Source: Leucogyrophana mollusca
Lineage: Eukaryota; Basidiomycota; Agaricomycetes; Boletales
Direction of reading: 5' to 3'
DNA: 64,000 nt
Assembly: GCA_021014945.1 (NCBI GenBank)
Contig: MU266328.1
Coordinates: 434,001 to 498,000 of the forward strand
A program made the translations under genes and the position numbers. Shown here piece after piece: positions 34,301-45,595 of this stretch; positions within the stretch are counted from its first letter, which is position 1, and each line of letters begins with the position of its first letter. Below the pieces are notes generated by a model. It saw only the letters and a program-made list of their open reading frames with translations, ran no database searches and was not told the origin of the DNA.

Positions 34301-36496
34301 TCAGAAACCACTCCTTCCGAATCCAAAGGAACTACTTCCAGACCTCCCGCGGCCTTTCTTATCGGCTACAGGATCGAGGAGTCCGTTGGTCTCCTCACCA
34401 GCAGGTTCCAATCCGCCACTCTTCCGCGATGCAGGGGGTCTCCCGATACGACTCTGGGAGAGAATGGATGCAGAGCTACTAGAGGAGGGCAGCCTGGAGG
34501 ATCCCCGTACCGTTACATTCGTATGCAGTTGGGGAAGATGGGGTAACGTCCTGCCATCGTTCTGGCGATCTGGTTTGGCATTATAGGAAACCGGGCGATC
34601 ACGAGGATGAAATTCGCTCTCGGAAGGTGTAGGTGATCCGGCATTGCTAGACCCCAAAGAAGATCGCTTGGGTTGGGCATAAGCACCCGTGCCAGGTCCA
34701 GTAGAGCGCTTGAAGCCGGTGACACCAGCAGTTCCACTGTGGGCATATAGGCTAGACGTGGGGACGGGCAAGAATGTGGGTGTGGCAGGTCGCGACGAAG
34801 GTGTGGGTATCGAGCTTATGGTGGCCGTGGTACTTAAACTCGCCCCCGAAAGGCGAGATTGTGGTCTGTGATTGTTGCCTATAGTGCTTTGCTGGAAAGA
34901 GCTGGGCTTGGAGAAGGTGGGCGAGGATGCCGACGGAGCAACGCCCCGGCGGAAAGCGCTGGGTGCTGAGGGGCTTGAAACTCTTCTACGCTCTTTATCT
35001 GCGTCCTTATTGGGTGATGGACTGTCATCCATAATGAGAACCCATCCGGAGGTGTCTGCAGCTGGTGTGGAGACCACTTTCTTGGTCTCGGTGTCCGAAC
35101 TATGCCTCTGTGGGCTCACTCTAAGTAGCTTCTGGTCGCTCGTATTGGATCGCGTCACTGGATTCTTTGGAGCCAATGTCGATATTGAAGAGGAAGTTGA
35201 CGCAGCAGCCATAGTTGACGCTGCCAGAGCATTAGCATTCTGCCGAGCGGCATTGCTTCCCATGCGTAGCCGCGGAACGCGGGTATGAATCTTCTGCTCT
35301 AGGTTCCGGACCCGAGCCCTCATCTCGGAGACCATCTGAACACCTTTACTCCTCGATGCGGTTGCCGGGATGACAACAGAAGACGAACTAGGACTGTTGG
35401 TCGTGAAATTAGGACGAGGAATAGGAGTCCTGGGTGGAATCCTTGATGAGGCGGACAATGAAGGAAGTGTACTCGAACGAGTAATGGACGAGGGGGTGGA
35501 ATTGGCCGGGTTGACCTTGCTGGGTTGGAAGCCAGCCCTTTGTAGCAATATCGATTGCCCGGACGTGGAGCTCAGGGACGTGGACGGTGGACGGGATACC
35601 GGGATGTTCGACTTGACGTCTAGGCAGGATAACTCGGAGAGCTGAAGGTCGGGCGGAGGGGGGGTGTTGAGAAGGTTCTCTTCTGTTGAAGGGGGAGTAG
35701 TTAGAGGGAAAAGAGATGACGGTGCGGTGGACGAGGGTGTCTCCATTGTGATACTCGGTGCCTTTGACTGGGCAGCGGACAGCTGATCTTTGAGAATGGA
35801 TATTTCCACAGATGCGTCTTTGGTACAAAGTCATTCGGTGTCCAGGGAAGCGAACACAAAGACCTACCTCGCAACTCGTCCTTGAGTCGCTGAAGTTCTT
35901 CTTCCATGTTGGCCTTATCTAGAAGCTCATGTTCAAGGAGAATCTTCTCTTCGAGAGCACGGGAATATTTCGCTTCGACGTCAACAAGACTTGAAGCAAC
36001 TGCTCGCTCGTTCCGTTCCAGATCATCATTGCCCAGTTCAAGGTCACGTAATTGAACCTTGAGTTTCTGGCACTCCTGCCTCACTGTATCCAACTCACGT
36101 TGCAGGGACGTAGTTGTCGTGTTATGAGTGGTTTGCAGGGAGACAAATTTGGACTGCAGTTGAATGAGTTGAGCTCAATATTGCCCAAGAATGACGAGAC
36201 GAGCGGGGAGTACCTTCCATTCATCCTTCTCTGTCTCAGTCCTTGCCACTTTGACCTTGAGGTCCTGTTGGGCTTTCTCTGTCCGTTCTATTTCCTTGAT
36301 TAACTCTTCCTCAAGTTCCTTGCTAGAAGTATGAAATTCGTCGAGCTCGGCACGAGTTTCTGCCAGCATATCGGCCACCTCATTGTATTTCGCCTTCCAG
36401 TCGGTCGAGGAGTAGCTGGTCGAGAGAAAATTAGAATAATTACGGTGGCAGAGGCATGTAACAGTACTTGATCTGGTTGTCGTCCACAGAGGCCAT
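34301..36496 (-). CDS. nudE: NudE-type dynein/LIS1 cofactor
   Basis: Cytoplasmic dynein regulator that bridges LIS1 (NudF) and dynein, needed for nuclear migration in hyphae. Exons are 36496-36468, 36415-36214, 36153-35868 and 35817-34301, giving 677 residues. The N-terminus MASVDDNQINYSSTDWKAKY leads into the NUDE coiled coil (NEVADMLAETRAELDEFHTS, LEEELIKEIERTEKAQQDL, then RELDTVRQECQKLKVQLRDL and NDDLERNERAVASSLVDVE), about 190 residues with continuous heptads. This matches the LIS1-binding coil of NDE1/NudE. The remaining 480 residues are a Ser/Pro/Thr-rich, probably phosphorylated and disordered tail with one further short coil (VQMVSEMRARVRNLEQKIHT). The C-terminus is GRGRSGSSSFGFGRSGF. 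Length matches basidiomycete NudE proteins with extended tails. The gene is transcribed in the same direction as CSL4, 316 bp apart. Confidence 0.87.
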
Positions 36497-36812
36497 TATT
36501 GGGTCTCTCCGGAGCGCATCTGTGGCCGAGAGAACAGCCGTCATAGACCGACGAAAGAAATAATGTACACCTAGAAAAACAACCAGAAAGTTGACGAGAA
36601 CTAGAGAAAATTAGAGAAGCAGAGAAGGGCCGAAAACGTTCAGGTCGTTGCAGTGAACACACGAGCAACCAAGATTGACTTGTTTGTAACCCTAACCACA
36701 TGCACATATACACTGGTACCAGGCGGTACATTGAACATTCTGGGACATCGATACATAAACTGAGAAATGGTACTGTTTAACACAAGAAGGCACAAGAGAA
36801 AGATCAATCGGT
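36497..36812. other. Intergenic
   Basis: This 316-bp gap contains the nudE promoter and the CSL4 3' UTR. Nothing distinctive was recognised. Confidence 0.5.
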
Positions 36813-37564
36813 CTATAAGCCTTCAGGCTTTGCGCACTTGCGTTTTTCTATCCGTCCGGTCTTTGGACACCGCATCTCTTGCCATGATACAGGCTCCATC
36901 GTCGCACCTGCTCCCAAGGGTCAGAATCAGCATGGCATGTAGCCCCGATTTCACGTACCAGCTTCGCTGGTGGCAAATATGACTCCCAGGTCGTTGCGTG
37001 CGGTCGTAATGTAGTAACTGCGAGCATCACCGAGGGATATCTGTGCACATCGACGGTATTCAGCACCGTGTACGATGAAGATGCCTGTGGCCTTACCACC
37101 AAACCCTTTACAACGTCTCCCCCACGAAAGCAATCGCCGATTTTGACCTTGTCTTTCTCAGTTGCTCTGACGTCTTGACTCCGGATGACGCCGGTAAATT
37201 CTTCCCCAGAAGGAAGCGGCACTCCGTCCACCACAGATATGGATACCATTGCCTGCAGAGGTGACAAGCGAGTCACAGTCCCAAGGACAACAGAGTTAGC
37301 GGCAGGTGGCTGAGGTCGGACACGGGAGATGGCCAAAATCTGCACACGGATCGGGAATACAGAACGGCGAACAATTACATCTGTCATTCATGTTGCTTGA
37401 AGAGACACAAAGAGAATAAAACCGACAGGTCCTTCGTAACGAGGTGTCCCGACCAAGCTTGCTCTCACTTGACTACTTTCTGCATAGAGTCCGCCTCCAA
37501 GTTGGGGTACGGGACCGCGAGGAACAGGCACTGGCTGTCCTGGGAGCAGGATATCGGAGGCCAT
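36813..37564 (-). CDS. CSL4: Exosome complex subunit CSL4
   Basis: S1-domain cap subunit of the RNA exosome, which degrades and processes nuclear and cytoplasmic RNA from the 3' end. Exons are 37564-37423, 37380-37097, 37040-36959 and 36907-36813, giving 200 residues. The N-terminal block MASDILLPGQPVPVPRGPVP begins the CSL4 N-domain. The S1 domain carries NSVVLGTVTRLSPLQAMVSI, then FTGVIRSQDVRATEKDKVKI, a nearly invariant motif of the family, and ISLGDARSYYITTARNDLGV. The C-terminal zinc-ribbon region is shortened but keeps the SWQEMRCPKTGRIEKRKCAK pattern. The first intron is only 42 bp with a GTTTTA donor, so its 5' edge is the least certain point. The gene is divergent from PDH-E2 across a 203-bp shared promoter. 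Confidence 0.92.
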
Positions 37565-37767
37565 AGAAACTTGCTGATGAGAATATTATTGTGAAGTCGT
37601 ATGTGAAGTCCAAAAAATAGAGCGGAAGCAAACCTGCCGCAACGGTCCAGGGAAAAGTCGGAGGTACTGTCGGGTGTTCGGATTTGCGGCTATTTGGCTT
37701 GTCTGCCTCAAAAATCTTGTCGCGCTTCTGTCATAGACCTCGTTCGACTTTTACAGGTTCAGCATAC

Positions 37768-39402
37768 ATGGCTTCATCACTGGCTCGCATTCTTTCCCGG
37801 CGTATGACCTTTTTGTACTGACAATAGAACTATTCGACTGACAATATCTCAATCACAGGTCTTCATGTCTCTGCTCGGAGACACGCTCTCTCTAAGTTCG
37901 GGATGCCTGCAATGAGCCCAACCATGACTGAGGGCGGTATCGCTTCCTGGAAAAAGCAGGAGGGCGAGTCCTTTTCTGCTGGTGATGTCCTGCTCGAGAT
38001 TGTACGTGTTTCACAATCAACAAGGCAAAATTGCGGTTCGTTCTCACCATGCTTGTAGGAGACGGATAAAGCCACGATCGACGTGGAAGCACAGGACGAC
38101 GGTATTCTTGCAAAAATCATAGTGAGTCATGTTACGTGTGTTCTAGTCTTTATTCCAAAAGTTGACCGCTGTTCTTTCTAGGCAGCGGACGGTGCCAAGA
38201 ATGTTGCGGTCGGTTCCACGATCGCCATTGTGGCTGAGGAGGGCGACGACTTGTCTGGCGCTGATAAACTAGCCTCGGAATCTGAGTCTGCACCTCAACC
38301 GAAGGAAGAAAAGGCATCCCAACCTCCAAAGGCGGAGGAAGCCCCAAAGGCTGAGCCGTCCCAGTCGCAACCACAGGACAGCAAGCCCGAGTTGGAGAAG
38401 GGTGACCGCATCTTTGCCTCTCCCATAGCAAAGAAGATTGCGCTTGAACGCGGCATTCCGCTTTCAAAGATCAAGGGTAGTGGTCCGGAAGGCCGGATCA
38501 TCCGCGACGACGTAGAGAAATACCAGTCTCCCACGGCTCCATCACCCACAGCAGCTGCCACCGCCATTGGTCCTACCGCTGCTCTCCCAGACTACACAGA
38601 CACGCCTGTTTCGAATATGCGCCGTGTTATTGGCGCTCGTCTCACTCAGTCAAAGCAAGAACTACCTCACTACTACTTGACCGTCGAGATCAATATGGAC
38701 AAGGTCATGAAACTCCGGGAGGTCTTTAACAAGACTTTGGGTGAGAAGGACAAGGCCGCGAAACTCAGTGTGAACGACTTCATCCTCAAAGCCGTTGCAT
38801 GCGCATTGAATGATGTGCCTGAGGCCAACTCGGCATGGCTGGGAGAAGTCATCCGGACGTACGTATTCCAGACATGATTTCAATGCGAATGCACTGACAA
38901 GACTGTTATAGGTACAAGAAGGCTGATATCTCCGTGGCAGTTGCTACCCCCAGCGGACTCATCACGCCCATTGTGAAGGATGTCGGTTCCAAGGGTCTGG
39001 CAGCTATCTCTGCTGAAGCCAAAGCCCTCGCGAAGAAAGCTCGCGACGGCAAGTTGGCACCACAAGAATACCAGGTACTTGTTGATGTCTCATTCTCGAT
39101 AATATCATCTCACTCGCGTGGGGACTTTCTAGGGTGGCACATTCACAGTCTCAAACTTGGGCATGTTTGATATCGATCACTTCACTGCCATCATCAATCC
39201 ACCACAATCATGTATCCTCGCTGTCGGCACCACGAAGCCCACCCTCGTGGCCGCACCAGAGGAAGAACGTGGATTCAAGACGGTCAACATCATGAAGGTC
39301 ACTCTAAGCTCGGATCATCGGACGGTGGATGGTGCAGTTGGTGCCCGATGGATGTCGGCATTCAAAGGCTATCTTGAGAACCCTCTCACATTCATGCTCT
39401 AG
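37768..39402 (+). CDS. LAT1: Pyruvate dehydrogenase E2, dihydrolipoyl acetyltransferase
   Basis: Core subunit of the mitochondrial pyruvate dehydrogenase complex, transferring the acetyl group from lipoyl-lysine to CoA. Exons are 37768-37801, 37859-38001, 38059-38121, 38182-38858, 38912-39074 and 39133-39402, giving 449 residues. The arginine-rich presequence [20 protein letters not shown] is split by the first intron. A single lipoyl domain follows ([20 protein letters not shown]), with the lipoylated lysine in [14 protein letters not shown] Pro/Ala/Glu linker leads to the E1/E3-binding domain [20 protein letters not shown] and [16 protein letters not shown], then the catalytic domain with [20 protein letters not shown] and the active-site motif [15 protein letters not shown]. 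The E2 lipoyl group is made by lipoyl synthase, encoded at 45.6-47.1 kb. Protein X (E3BP) is excluded because the catalytic His and Asp are present. Confidence 0.96.
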
Positions 39403-39686
39403 GTGTCCATGTGTGCGTGCGGTGCGGTCGTGGAGGGCTTTCTTCGGGTTTATATCTCATGTCTTTAGAGTTAATCGCATTCACTTCATATTGATCTTTG
39501 CTGCAAATATTTTACTCGGTGTGAATCCCTGAACGTTTTGCGAAGCATTGGGGCTCGGGAGTTAGCATTTACGTACTCTCTGGTCACCTTTACAGGGGAT
39601 GTGTTACTTAGGTTGTGTTGGGCGCGTCGGACACTCACTAGTAGAGTTCCACCAACAACCGCAGTTTCTCAGTTCCTCGTTGGAGG

Positions 39687-41320
39687 ATGAATAGATCTCA
39701 TTCTGACGACTTTCTTACAGCCACCTTGCAGGAACTACTGGCTGCAAAGAACGAAATAAAAGACCTCCGCTCCAACCTATCCCAGTCGGAAGTAGAGGTG
39801 CGCCCCCACAGGTTAACCCTTCGTCCACTGACACTGACAGAGTCGTGGGCAGTGCACGACCTTGCGCCTACAGGTGGAGGGATACGAGAAAAATTTGGAA
39901 ATACTGAGGGCGTCTCAGGCAAAAGAAAAAGTTGATGCCGCAGCGCAAATTGAGGAGCTCAACAATAACCAAGAGACGGTGAGTTTTGCCGCTGCCAGTG
40001 GTGTGCTGATCTCGAGAAGCTGAGAGATCGATTTGAAGATAGCCAGACTCGAGAAAGAAAAGGAGGCGCTTTGTCGGGAGAAAGATGCTACTCAGCGCTG
40101 TCAGGCCGAGTTGGCCGACCGTGCCGAGAAGAATCAGAATCACGCCCAATCGACGATTGATCAATTGCGGCAGGAGGTATATCTGCTGCTGTCTCGTACA
40201 TTAAAACCGCCTATGTAGCTGACGGGTGCAGGTTGCAGCGCTGCGTGGTGCTAACAGTAGCCTCTTGCAGGAGGTTACGGGTCTGAAGAGCAGGCCACTT
40301 CTTGTTCCGTCTAGCAGCCAATCTGGTCCTACCAAGGTAATTCTGGAATCTACACCGGCTCCCAGTCCCACCCGGCAATTTACTCACAATGCCCCCTCTC
40401 CTAGGTCTGCAAGGGCATACAGTCATCGCTGTCTGTTTCTAGCTCAAGAACGGGAATACCGCATCCCGTAGATTTACCAAAACCTGCTATAGTGAAGACA
40501 GAGACTGCCCCCAAAGGCGAGGACATAGAGAAAATCCGACGCGATATCATCATAAACTTGCCGCAGATTATCCCCGACATCGCCGAAGAAGAAATGGTAT
40601 ATTTCTCCCGGCCGTTCCTGCAACAACACTTGGGTGGTGGTTCCCAAGTGCTCATTGTCGAGTATGTTGTACCATACAGGAATACCCCATTATATTGAAA
40701 CTTCTATTAGGATCCGTGATCACTCTGCTACCCCTCTTGCCAAGAAGTACGCAGTGAGGCGCCTCATATGTCCAACTCTGAAGGCAAACCCATGGGCTCC
40801 CGAAAAGCCTGGTATGAACGGTTACATGTTCGTTGGGCTGGGAAATGAAGAGAACACCTTCATCCAGCCCGAGGAACGCATTCTTTTCGTCGGTCTCGAC
40901 GAAAAGAAGTTCATGCTTGCCGGTAAATATGAGGCGAAAAGAGTAGCACCCCTGACAGTCATGGAGTGGGCTAGCCTTTCTGCAGCAGTGAGTGACATGT
41001 CCTCGGTTATATTTTGCTGCTATATATATTTCCGCGGCTAGGTGCGCAAGGGCTACTGCGAAGCAACAAAGAGGAAGAACAAAGACTCTCGGTCCATTGA
41101 AGAAATTCACCATGCCTACGATATCGGCGAGCTTAAAGTCCCTTGCGTGCTACTAACTTGCCTCGAATTTGATGAGAAGTTCTACTTTGAGTTGAAAGCA
41201 AAGAAGGCCGTAACACCACCATCATCAGGCCCTCAAGCTTGCAAAAGGCGAAGGGGTGATGATGGTTATGACGTGGATCAAGGCTCACAGGTTATTCGGA
41301 AGGCTAAAATTGAAGACTAA
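39687..41320 (+). CDS. Coiled-coil protein with DUF6697-like C-terminal domain
   Basis: Function unknown. Exons are 39687-39797, 39874-39978, 40039-40176, 40232-40336, 40405-40661, 40711-40987 and 41042-41320, giving 423 residues. Residues 1-150 are a continuous coiled coil (MNRSHSDDFLTATLQELLAA, EIKDLRSNLSQSEVEVEGYE, TIARLEKEKEALCREKDATQ). A linker of about 70 residues follows. The C-terminal 220 residues form a globular domain with YFSRPFLQQHLGGGSQVLIV, ICPTLKANPWAPEKPGMNG, EERILFVGLDEKKFMLAGKY and VRKGYCEATKRK. This resembles the domain of unknown function I recall as DUF6697, which is expanded in Agaricomycetes; that name is from memory and needs a profile search. The C-terminus is basic with a nuclear-localisation-like CKRRRGDDG. 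The introns at 39798 and 40337 are longer (76 and 68 bp) than typical. It sits in tandem between E2 and KAE1 with no evident functional link. Confidence 0.8.
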
Positions 41321-41556
41321 AAGATCGTGAAGTGCAATGGCTAGGTCGCCACAGCTGATCTCGTTTCATCCGCTTCATCCGCCTTCCATAGCTAACTCGC
41401 GTGCTCTGTATCTATTGCAGTCGATCTACCTACTGTATTTCCCGCGCTTACATATAATTGCCCACCTCAATAAATCACAGCTTCTTGTAAGCTCTCTCTC
41501 AGGCTTGCTCACATCTTCACGAGCTTCACTCTTTACCGTTATCGCTCGTTATAAAT

Positions 41557-43044
41557 ATGCCTGGGCGCCACCGCAAGCCATCGCCCTTGAAAGTGCCAGG
41601 TTGTACACTGTCCTCTCCCGTTCACTTCGGTAGTCTTACTCCCCGCACTAGATAGACCTTATCTTGCTCTTGGCCTCGAGGGTTCCGCGAACAAACTTGG
41701 AGCTGGAATCATCAGACATGACAAGGATGGATCGACGTCAGTTTTGTCAAACGTCAGACATACATACATCACTCCGCCTGGGGAGGGCTTCCTACCGAGA
41801 GACACTGCCCAACACCACAAAGAGTGGGCTTTGACTGTGGTACAAGAAGCGATCACGAAAGCCGGAGTATCTATGCATGATCTGGATTGCATATGCTACA
41901 CGAAAGGTTTGTCACTTGGTGCCATCCGACTGCGGTGCTCATTCCATCCTCGATTGGCGTCGTTACCTAGGCCCTGGTATGGGCGCTCCCCTGCAGTCGG
42001 TCGCACTAGTCGCTCGAACACTCTCCCTCCTTTTTGACAAGCCTCTCGTGGGTGTAAACCACTGCGTCGGTCGTAAGTGTTGGGCCAAATCGTGTCTCAA
42101 GATATTCAAATTTTGTCTCAAGATATCGAGATGGGGAGAGAGGTTACTGGTGCCCAGAATCCTGTGGTACTTTATGTGTCCGGCGGGAACACCCAGGTGA
42201 TCGCGTACTCCCGACAGTGCTACAGGATATTTGGCGAGACTCTCGATATCGCTGTAGGCAATTGTCTCGACCGATTTGCCAGGGTAATCAACCTCAGCAA
42301 CGATCCCAGTCCAGGCTATAATATTGAACAGGAAGCGAAAAAGTAACCTCCCTGCCCCATCTTTAACAACCACAGCTGACCTCGCAGATTAGAGGAAAAC
42401 GACTGGTCCCTCTACCTTATACCACGAAGGGGATGGACATCAGTTTATCCGGCATTTTGACTTCGGTCGAGGGATATATATCAGATAAGCGGTACCATGA
42501 CGGCGTCCACGACGAGACAAAGAAAGACGACATCATTACCCCGGCAGATCTTTGTTTTTCACTTCAGGAAACAGTCTTTGCTATGCTGGTGGAAATTACA
42601 GAACGAGCTATGGCCCATATCGGAAGCAAGGAAGTGCTTATTGTCGGTGGAGTTGGATGTAAGTCCTCGACGTACTGAAACGCTCGGTACTCCGAGAAAT
42701 CGATGATTGACCATCACAGGCAATGAACGACTTCAAGAAATGATGGGTATCATGGCACAAGAACGCGGTGGCCAAGTGTTCGCAACAGATGAGAGGTATA
42801 GCCAGCCCACCGTCCCGTCGGTATTTCTACGGTGACTGAATACAAACGCCATCAGATTTTGCATTGATAATGGGATCATGATCGCTCAAGCTGGGCTGTT
42901 GAGTTACCGGATGGGCCATAAAACACCCATGAGTGAGAGTACATGTACGCAGAGGTTAGTTGTTACTTCTCCGTACCTTGTGTCACTGCTCATTGGATGT
43001 GAAGATTTCGCACAGACGAAGTTCACGTAGCTTGGCGGTTATAA
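41557..43044 (+). CDS. KAE1: KAE1, tRNA threonylcarbamoyladenosine transferase catalytic subunit
   Basis: Catalytic subunit of the KEOPS/EKC complex that installs t6A37 in ANN-decoding tRNAs; also linked to telomere and transcription functions. Exons are 41557-41599, 41652-41906, 41971-42072, 42123-42342, 42393-42658, 42720-42795, 42856-42954 and 43005-43044, giving 366 residues. The ASKHA-fold motifs are present: [17 protein letters not shown], the metal-binding [48 protein letters not shown] and, near the end, [14 protein letters not shown] and [15 protein letters not shown]. The protein ends [10 protein letters not shown], as in eukaryotic OSGEP. The intron acceptor at 42392 was chosen over an earlier AG because only it keeps [15 protein letters not shown] in frame. 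The mitochondrial paralogue Qri7 is excluded by the eukaryotic/archaeal Kae1 motifs and lack of a presequence. Confidence 0.96.
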
Positions 43045-43261
43045 GCCATGGCCCTCCTAGAGGCTGGGGAGCCTTAAATACGTGTCAGCATTGTAGGCTT
43101 TGTAGATATTGTCGTCAGTTTTCGACTGTCGATCATTGACGATCCATCATCGGCCATCTCCCGTGAGTGATGACGGATGGTGTCAAGTGTTTTCGATTTT
43201 GGCACTCTCATCTATATTTCTACTTCTCGCGAGGTCTACGACTACACAGTGCAATTGTCAA

Positions 43262-44371
43262 TCATGCTTTCGCAACGTTCGCTAACACCAAGTTCCACCC
43301 CTCTACGTCAGTTTTCTGCATCTCGTGTCCAAGTCCTTCAAGCTTATCCCACCACCACCGGTGAGATTTATCATAGTCACCTCCCGTGCCTTCTGGACCA
43401 ACCCTCGCTTGCCATGGTTTATCCGCCAAAATGTAGTGCAAGCATCTGATTTCCTCATCTCTCCACAGCGGCTTATGGATAACCATCAAGGTTTTAAGGG
43501 CGTTATAGCACCACGGGAGCGGCTTCCACTTTCCCTTGAATAGATCAGATAGAAGATCCTGATCGGGGAAAGACCATGTAGAGACAGAGGGCGACGTGAA
43601 GAGATGGTTGACAACGGCCTCCCCGAGTTCCTTCGAAGGATCCAGCACCACCAAGCCAGAATTGAGCTGGGTATATGGCCTTGGACTCGATTCAGTGATT
43701 ACCGGCGGAGATGTCAAGCACGATGGATGTTCAAGCGGAGTATAAGCGCAATTGGCAGGAACCCTGCCTCGAAGCATTAGAGTTTTGTCGTGTTCGCTGA
43801 CATCCGGATTACTCACCAATCGGGAGGATAGTGCTTCAGTTTACGTGGGTTGCAGGCACAGACATGCGCAGCTGCGATCCAGTTCTTCGGAAGGTCCAGA
43901 TCCATGAGCTCATCCATGTTTCGCATTACGATCATATCAGCATCAAGGAGCACTATTCGCTATCCACCGGATGAGCATTAGCAATGGCGAATAAGCCGTG
44001 ACGGGAAGGAGACACAGTACATCATACTCTGCTAAACCAAAGCTCCTATGAGGCGGCCCATGAGTACTGAGCCACGGCTCGAAACAATTAAATCGTGTGA
44101 CTGACCTCAATTTCGTCCATGTGTCAGTAAACCTAGCATCGTGAGATGAAAGGTTGTGAAGTCCCTCTGGGGGCTGGAGAGAGCTGACTTCCTTCATGGA
44201 AATGCCCTTCCTGTTGAGTACATCCTTGGCTTCCTGTGGTAGCGAGGGAGTGACCATGACCAGGAGGGGATAGCGTGAGGCTACAGCTCGTAGAGTGTAG
44301 TCTAACACCAGAACGCCCGGAAGATAGCTAGTCTTTGTGAGGAGAGTAACGTATGCAGCGTTATGACCCAT
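43262..44371 (-). CDS. Family 8 glycosyltransferase (glycogenin/galactinol-synthase type)
   Basis: Retaining nucleotide-sugar-dependent glycosyltransferase of family GT8. Exons are 44371-44106, 44045-44021 (25 nt), 43959-43817 and 43763-43262, giving 311 residues. The fold begins AAYVTLLTKTSYLPGVLVLD, and the short exon codes SFGLAEYD. The metal-binding DxD motif then reads IVLLDADMIVMRNMDELMD, followed by WIAAAHVCACNPRKLKHYPP, LNSGLVVLDPSKELGEAVVN and FPDQDLLSDLFKGKWKPLPW. The end carries HYILADKPWQ and KSHRWWWDKLEG, typical of the cytosolic fungal and plant GT8 clade. There is no signal peptide or transmembrane anchor, so a soluble cytosolic enzyme is likely. Glycogenin is possible, but the C-terminal glycogen-synthase-binding tail is absent, so I leave the acceptor open. 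I chose the ATG at 44371, which starts MGHNAAYV right before the conserved strand. Confidence 0.88.
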
Positions 44372-44932
44372 GTCTTCTACGTCCAGCCTCGCTCGTCGGT
44401 AGTGCAACAGGATAGAAATGTGGACAGGCCGATGAAAGGGAACGCACCTGCGAATTTCTTATTTATCTAATCAAGGTGTATCTCGGCCATCGCCTTCTCT
44501 GCGACTCAGCGCGTCCCGAAGGAGTCGTCCCACTGGTAATCATCGAAATTTCATCGAAATTGACGGAGAGCAATCACGACAACAACGGAGCGCTGCAGTC
44601 AGCTGCAACTGTGCTGGCGTGATTTGCACGACCCGGCATATCGAATTCGAAGTTATTTGGCAGGGAAGATCTTGGTTCTTGATATCTCCGGTTTATCTAC
44701 TCCTAGTCGTGGCGTCCGTGGATAACCTTTATCCACCGGCTTCCCGACAAGAAAGCACCGTCGAGTACGCATCTACTCCGACCATCTCAGATAATTATCC
44801 CAGACGTGGAGCAGCCCGGCGTATTTAAGGGGTAACTGGAAGTCTCGTGCAGATAAATTGGCATGGCCGTATACATGCAAAAGCAATGCTACAGAAATAT
44901 GAAGACATGGCGGAAAATATATGGCGATGCTT
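44372..44932. other. Intergenic
   Basis: This 561-bp gap holds the GT8 promoter and the eS28 3' UTR. A short direct repeat, CATCGAAATT at 44541-44550 and again at 44552-44561, is the only structure noticed. A plus-strand 69-codon frame here is not called. Confidence 0.5.
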
Positions 44933-45301
44933 TTAACGGAGGCGGCTATCCCAGAGGTCAGTTGGCGCGCTAAGCTTGGATCTAAGAAATCTTACCGGGC
45001 TTCACGCTCGCTCTCCAATAGTGCTAGGATATCCTCTTCACGGACCGGCCCCTTCACATTGCGGATGATTGTCCGGGTAGTGTCGTCCATGAACTCTACA
45101 CGGACTTGAGTGACACCCCCACGAGATCCAGTTCGTCCGAGGACCTGATAAACGCAGCATCACTCGTCAAAGTTTGCGATTAGTATACAGGAGGCTCTGG
45201 ATTAACCTTGATAACTTTGGCGAGTTTGACCGGGGCTTTTGATGAGTCCTACACAGGATTCAGTCATGATGCTAAATTCATTGCCTCGCAGAGCTCACCA
45301 T
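44933..45301 (-). CDS. RPS28: 40S ribosomal protein eS28
   Basis: Small ribosomal subunit protein at the mRNA exit channel. No long open frame marks it; it was assembled from four exons: 45301-45299, 45248-45207, 45144-44996 and 44945-44933, giving 68 residues, the normal size. Exon one is just the ATG, directly followed by a GTGAGC donor. Exon two gives [14 protein letters not shown], exon three gives [20 protein letters not shown] and [20 protein letters not shown], and exon four only completes ...EARRLR and the stop. Every part matches the very conserved family. About 80% of the primary transcript between start and stop could be missed by frame-based gene finders, because introns (50, 62 and 50 bp) nearly equal coding length. 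Its promoter lies in the 294 bp before the lipoyl synthase stop codon. Confidence 0.96.
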
Positions 45302-45595
45302 GTTGAGATTAAGTGTGGTGCGACGGCGACGGGCGAACTTTTTGTGTGGATATGGATCCTTGGATTAGAGTTCCCTGAGCAAGGTTACAATAAAACTCCG
45401 CCGGCACCTTCCGTGTTTGAAACTCAGCGGGCGCTCAGGGGGTTACTGAGTACTGACTGGGCACTGGAGTAGCTGGGGGATCAGAAGAAGATACATAGGA
45501 TCATACGGACGCAAACGTGGTAAAGCGTGGTACAACTTGAACAATGTATGGTCAATGGACAAAGTTTAGTACCCTGCCCTAAGATGTGGACACGG

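Noticed and set aside
44541..44561. Tandem CATCGAAATT repeat
   Set aside because: Two 10-bp copies only; too short to call a regulatory array or satellite.
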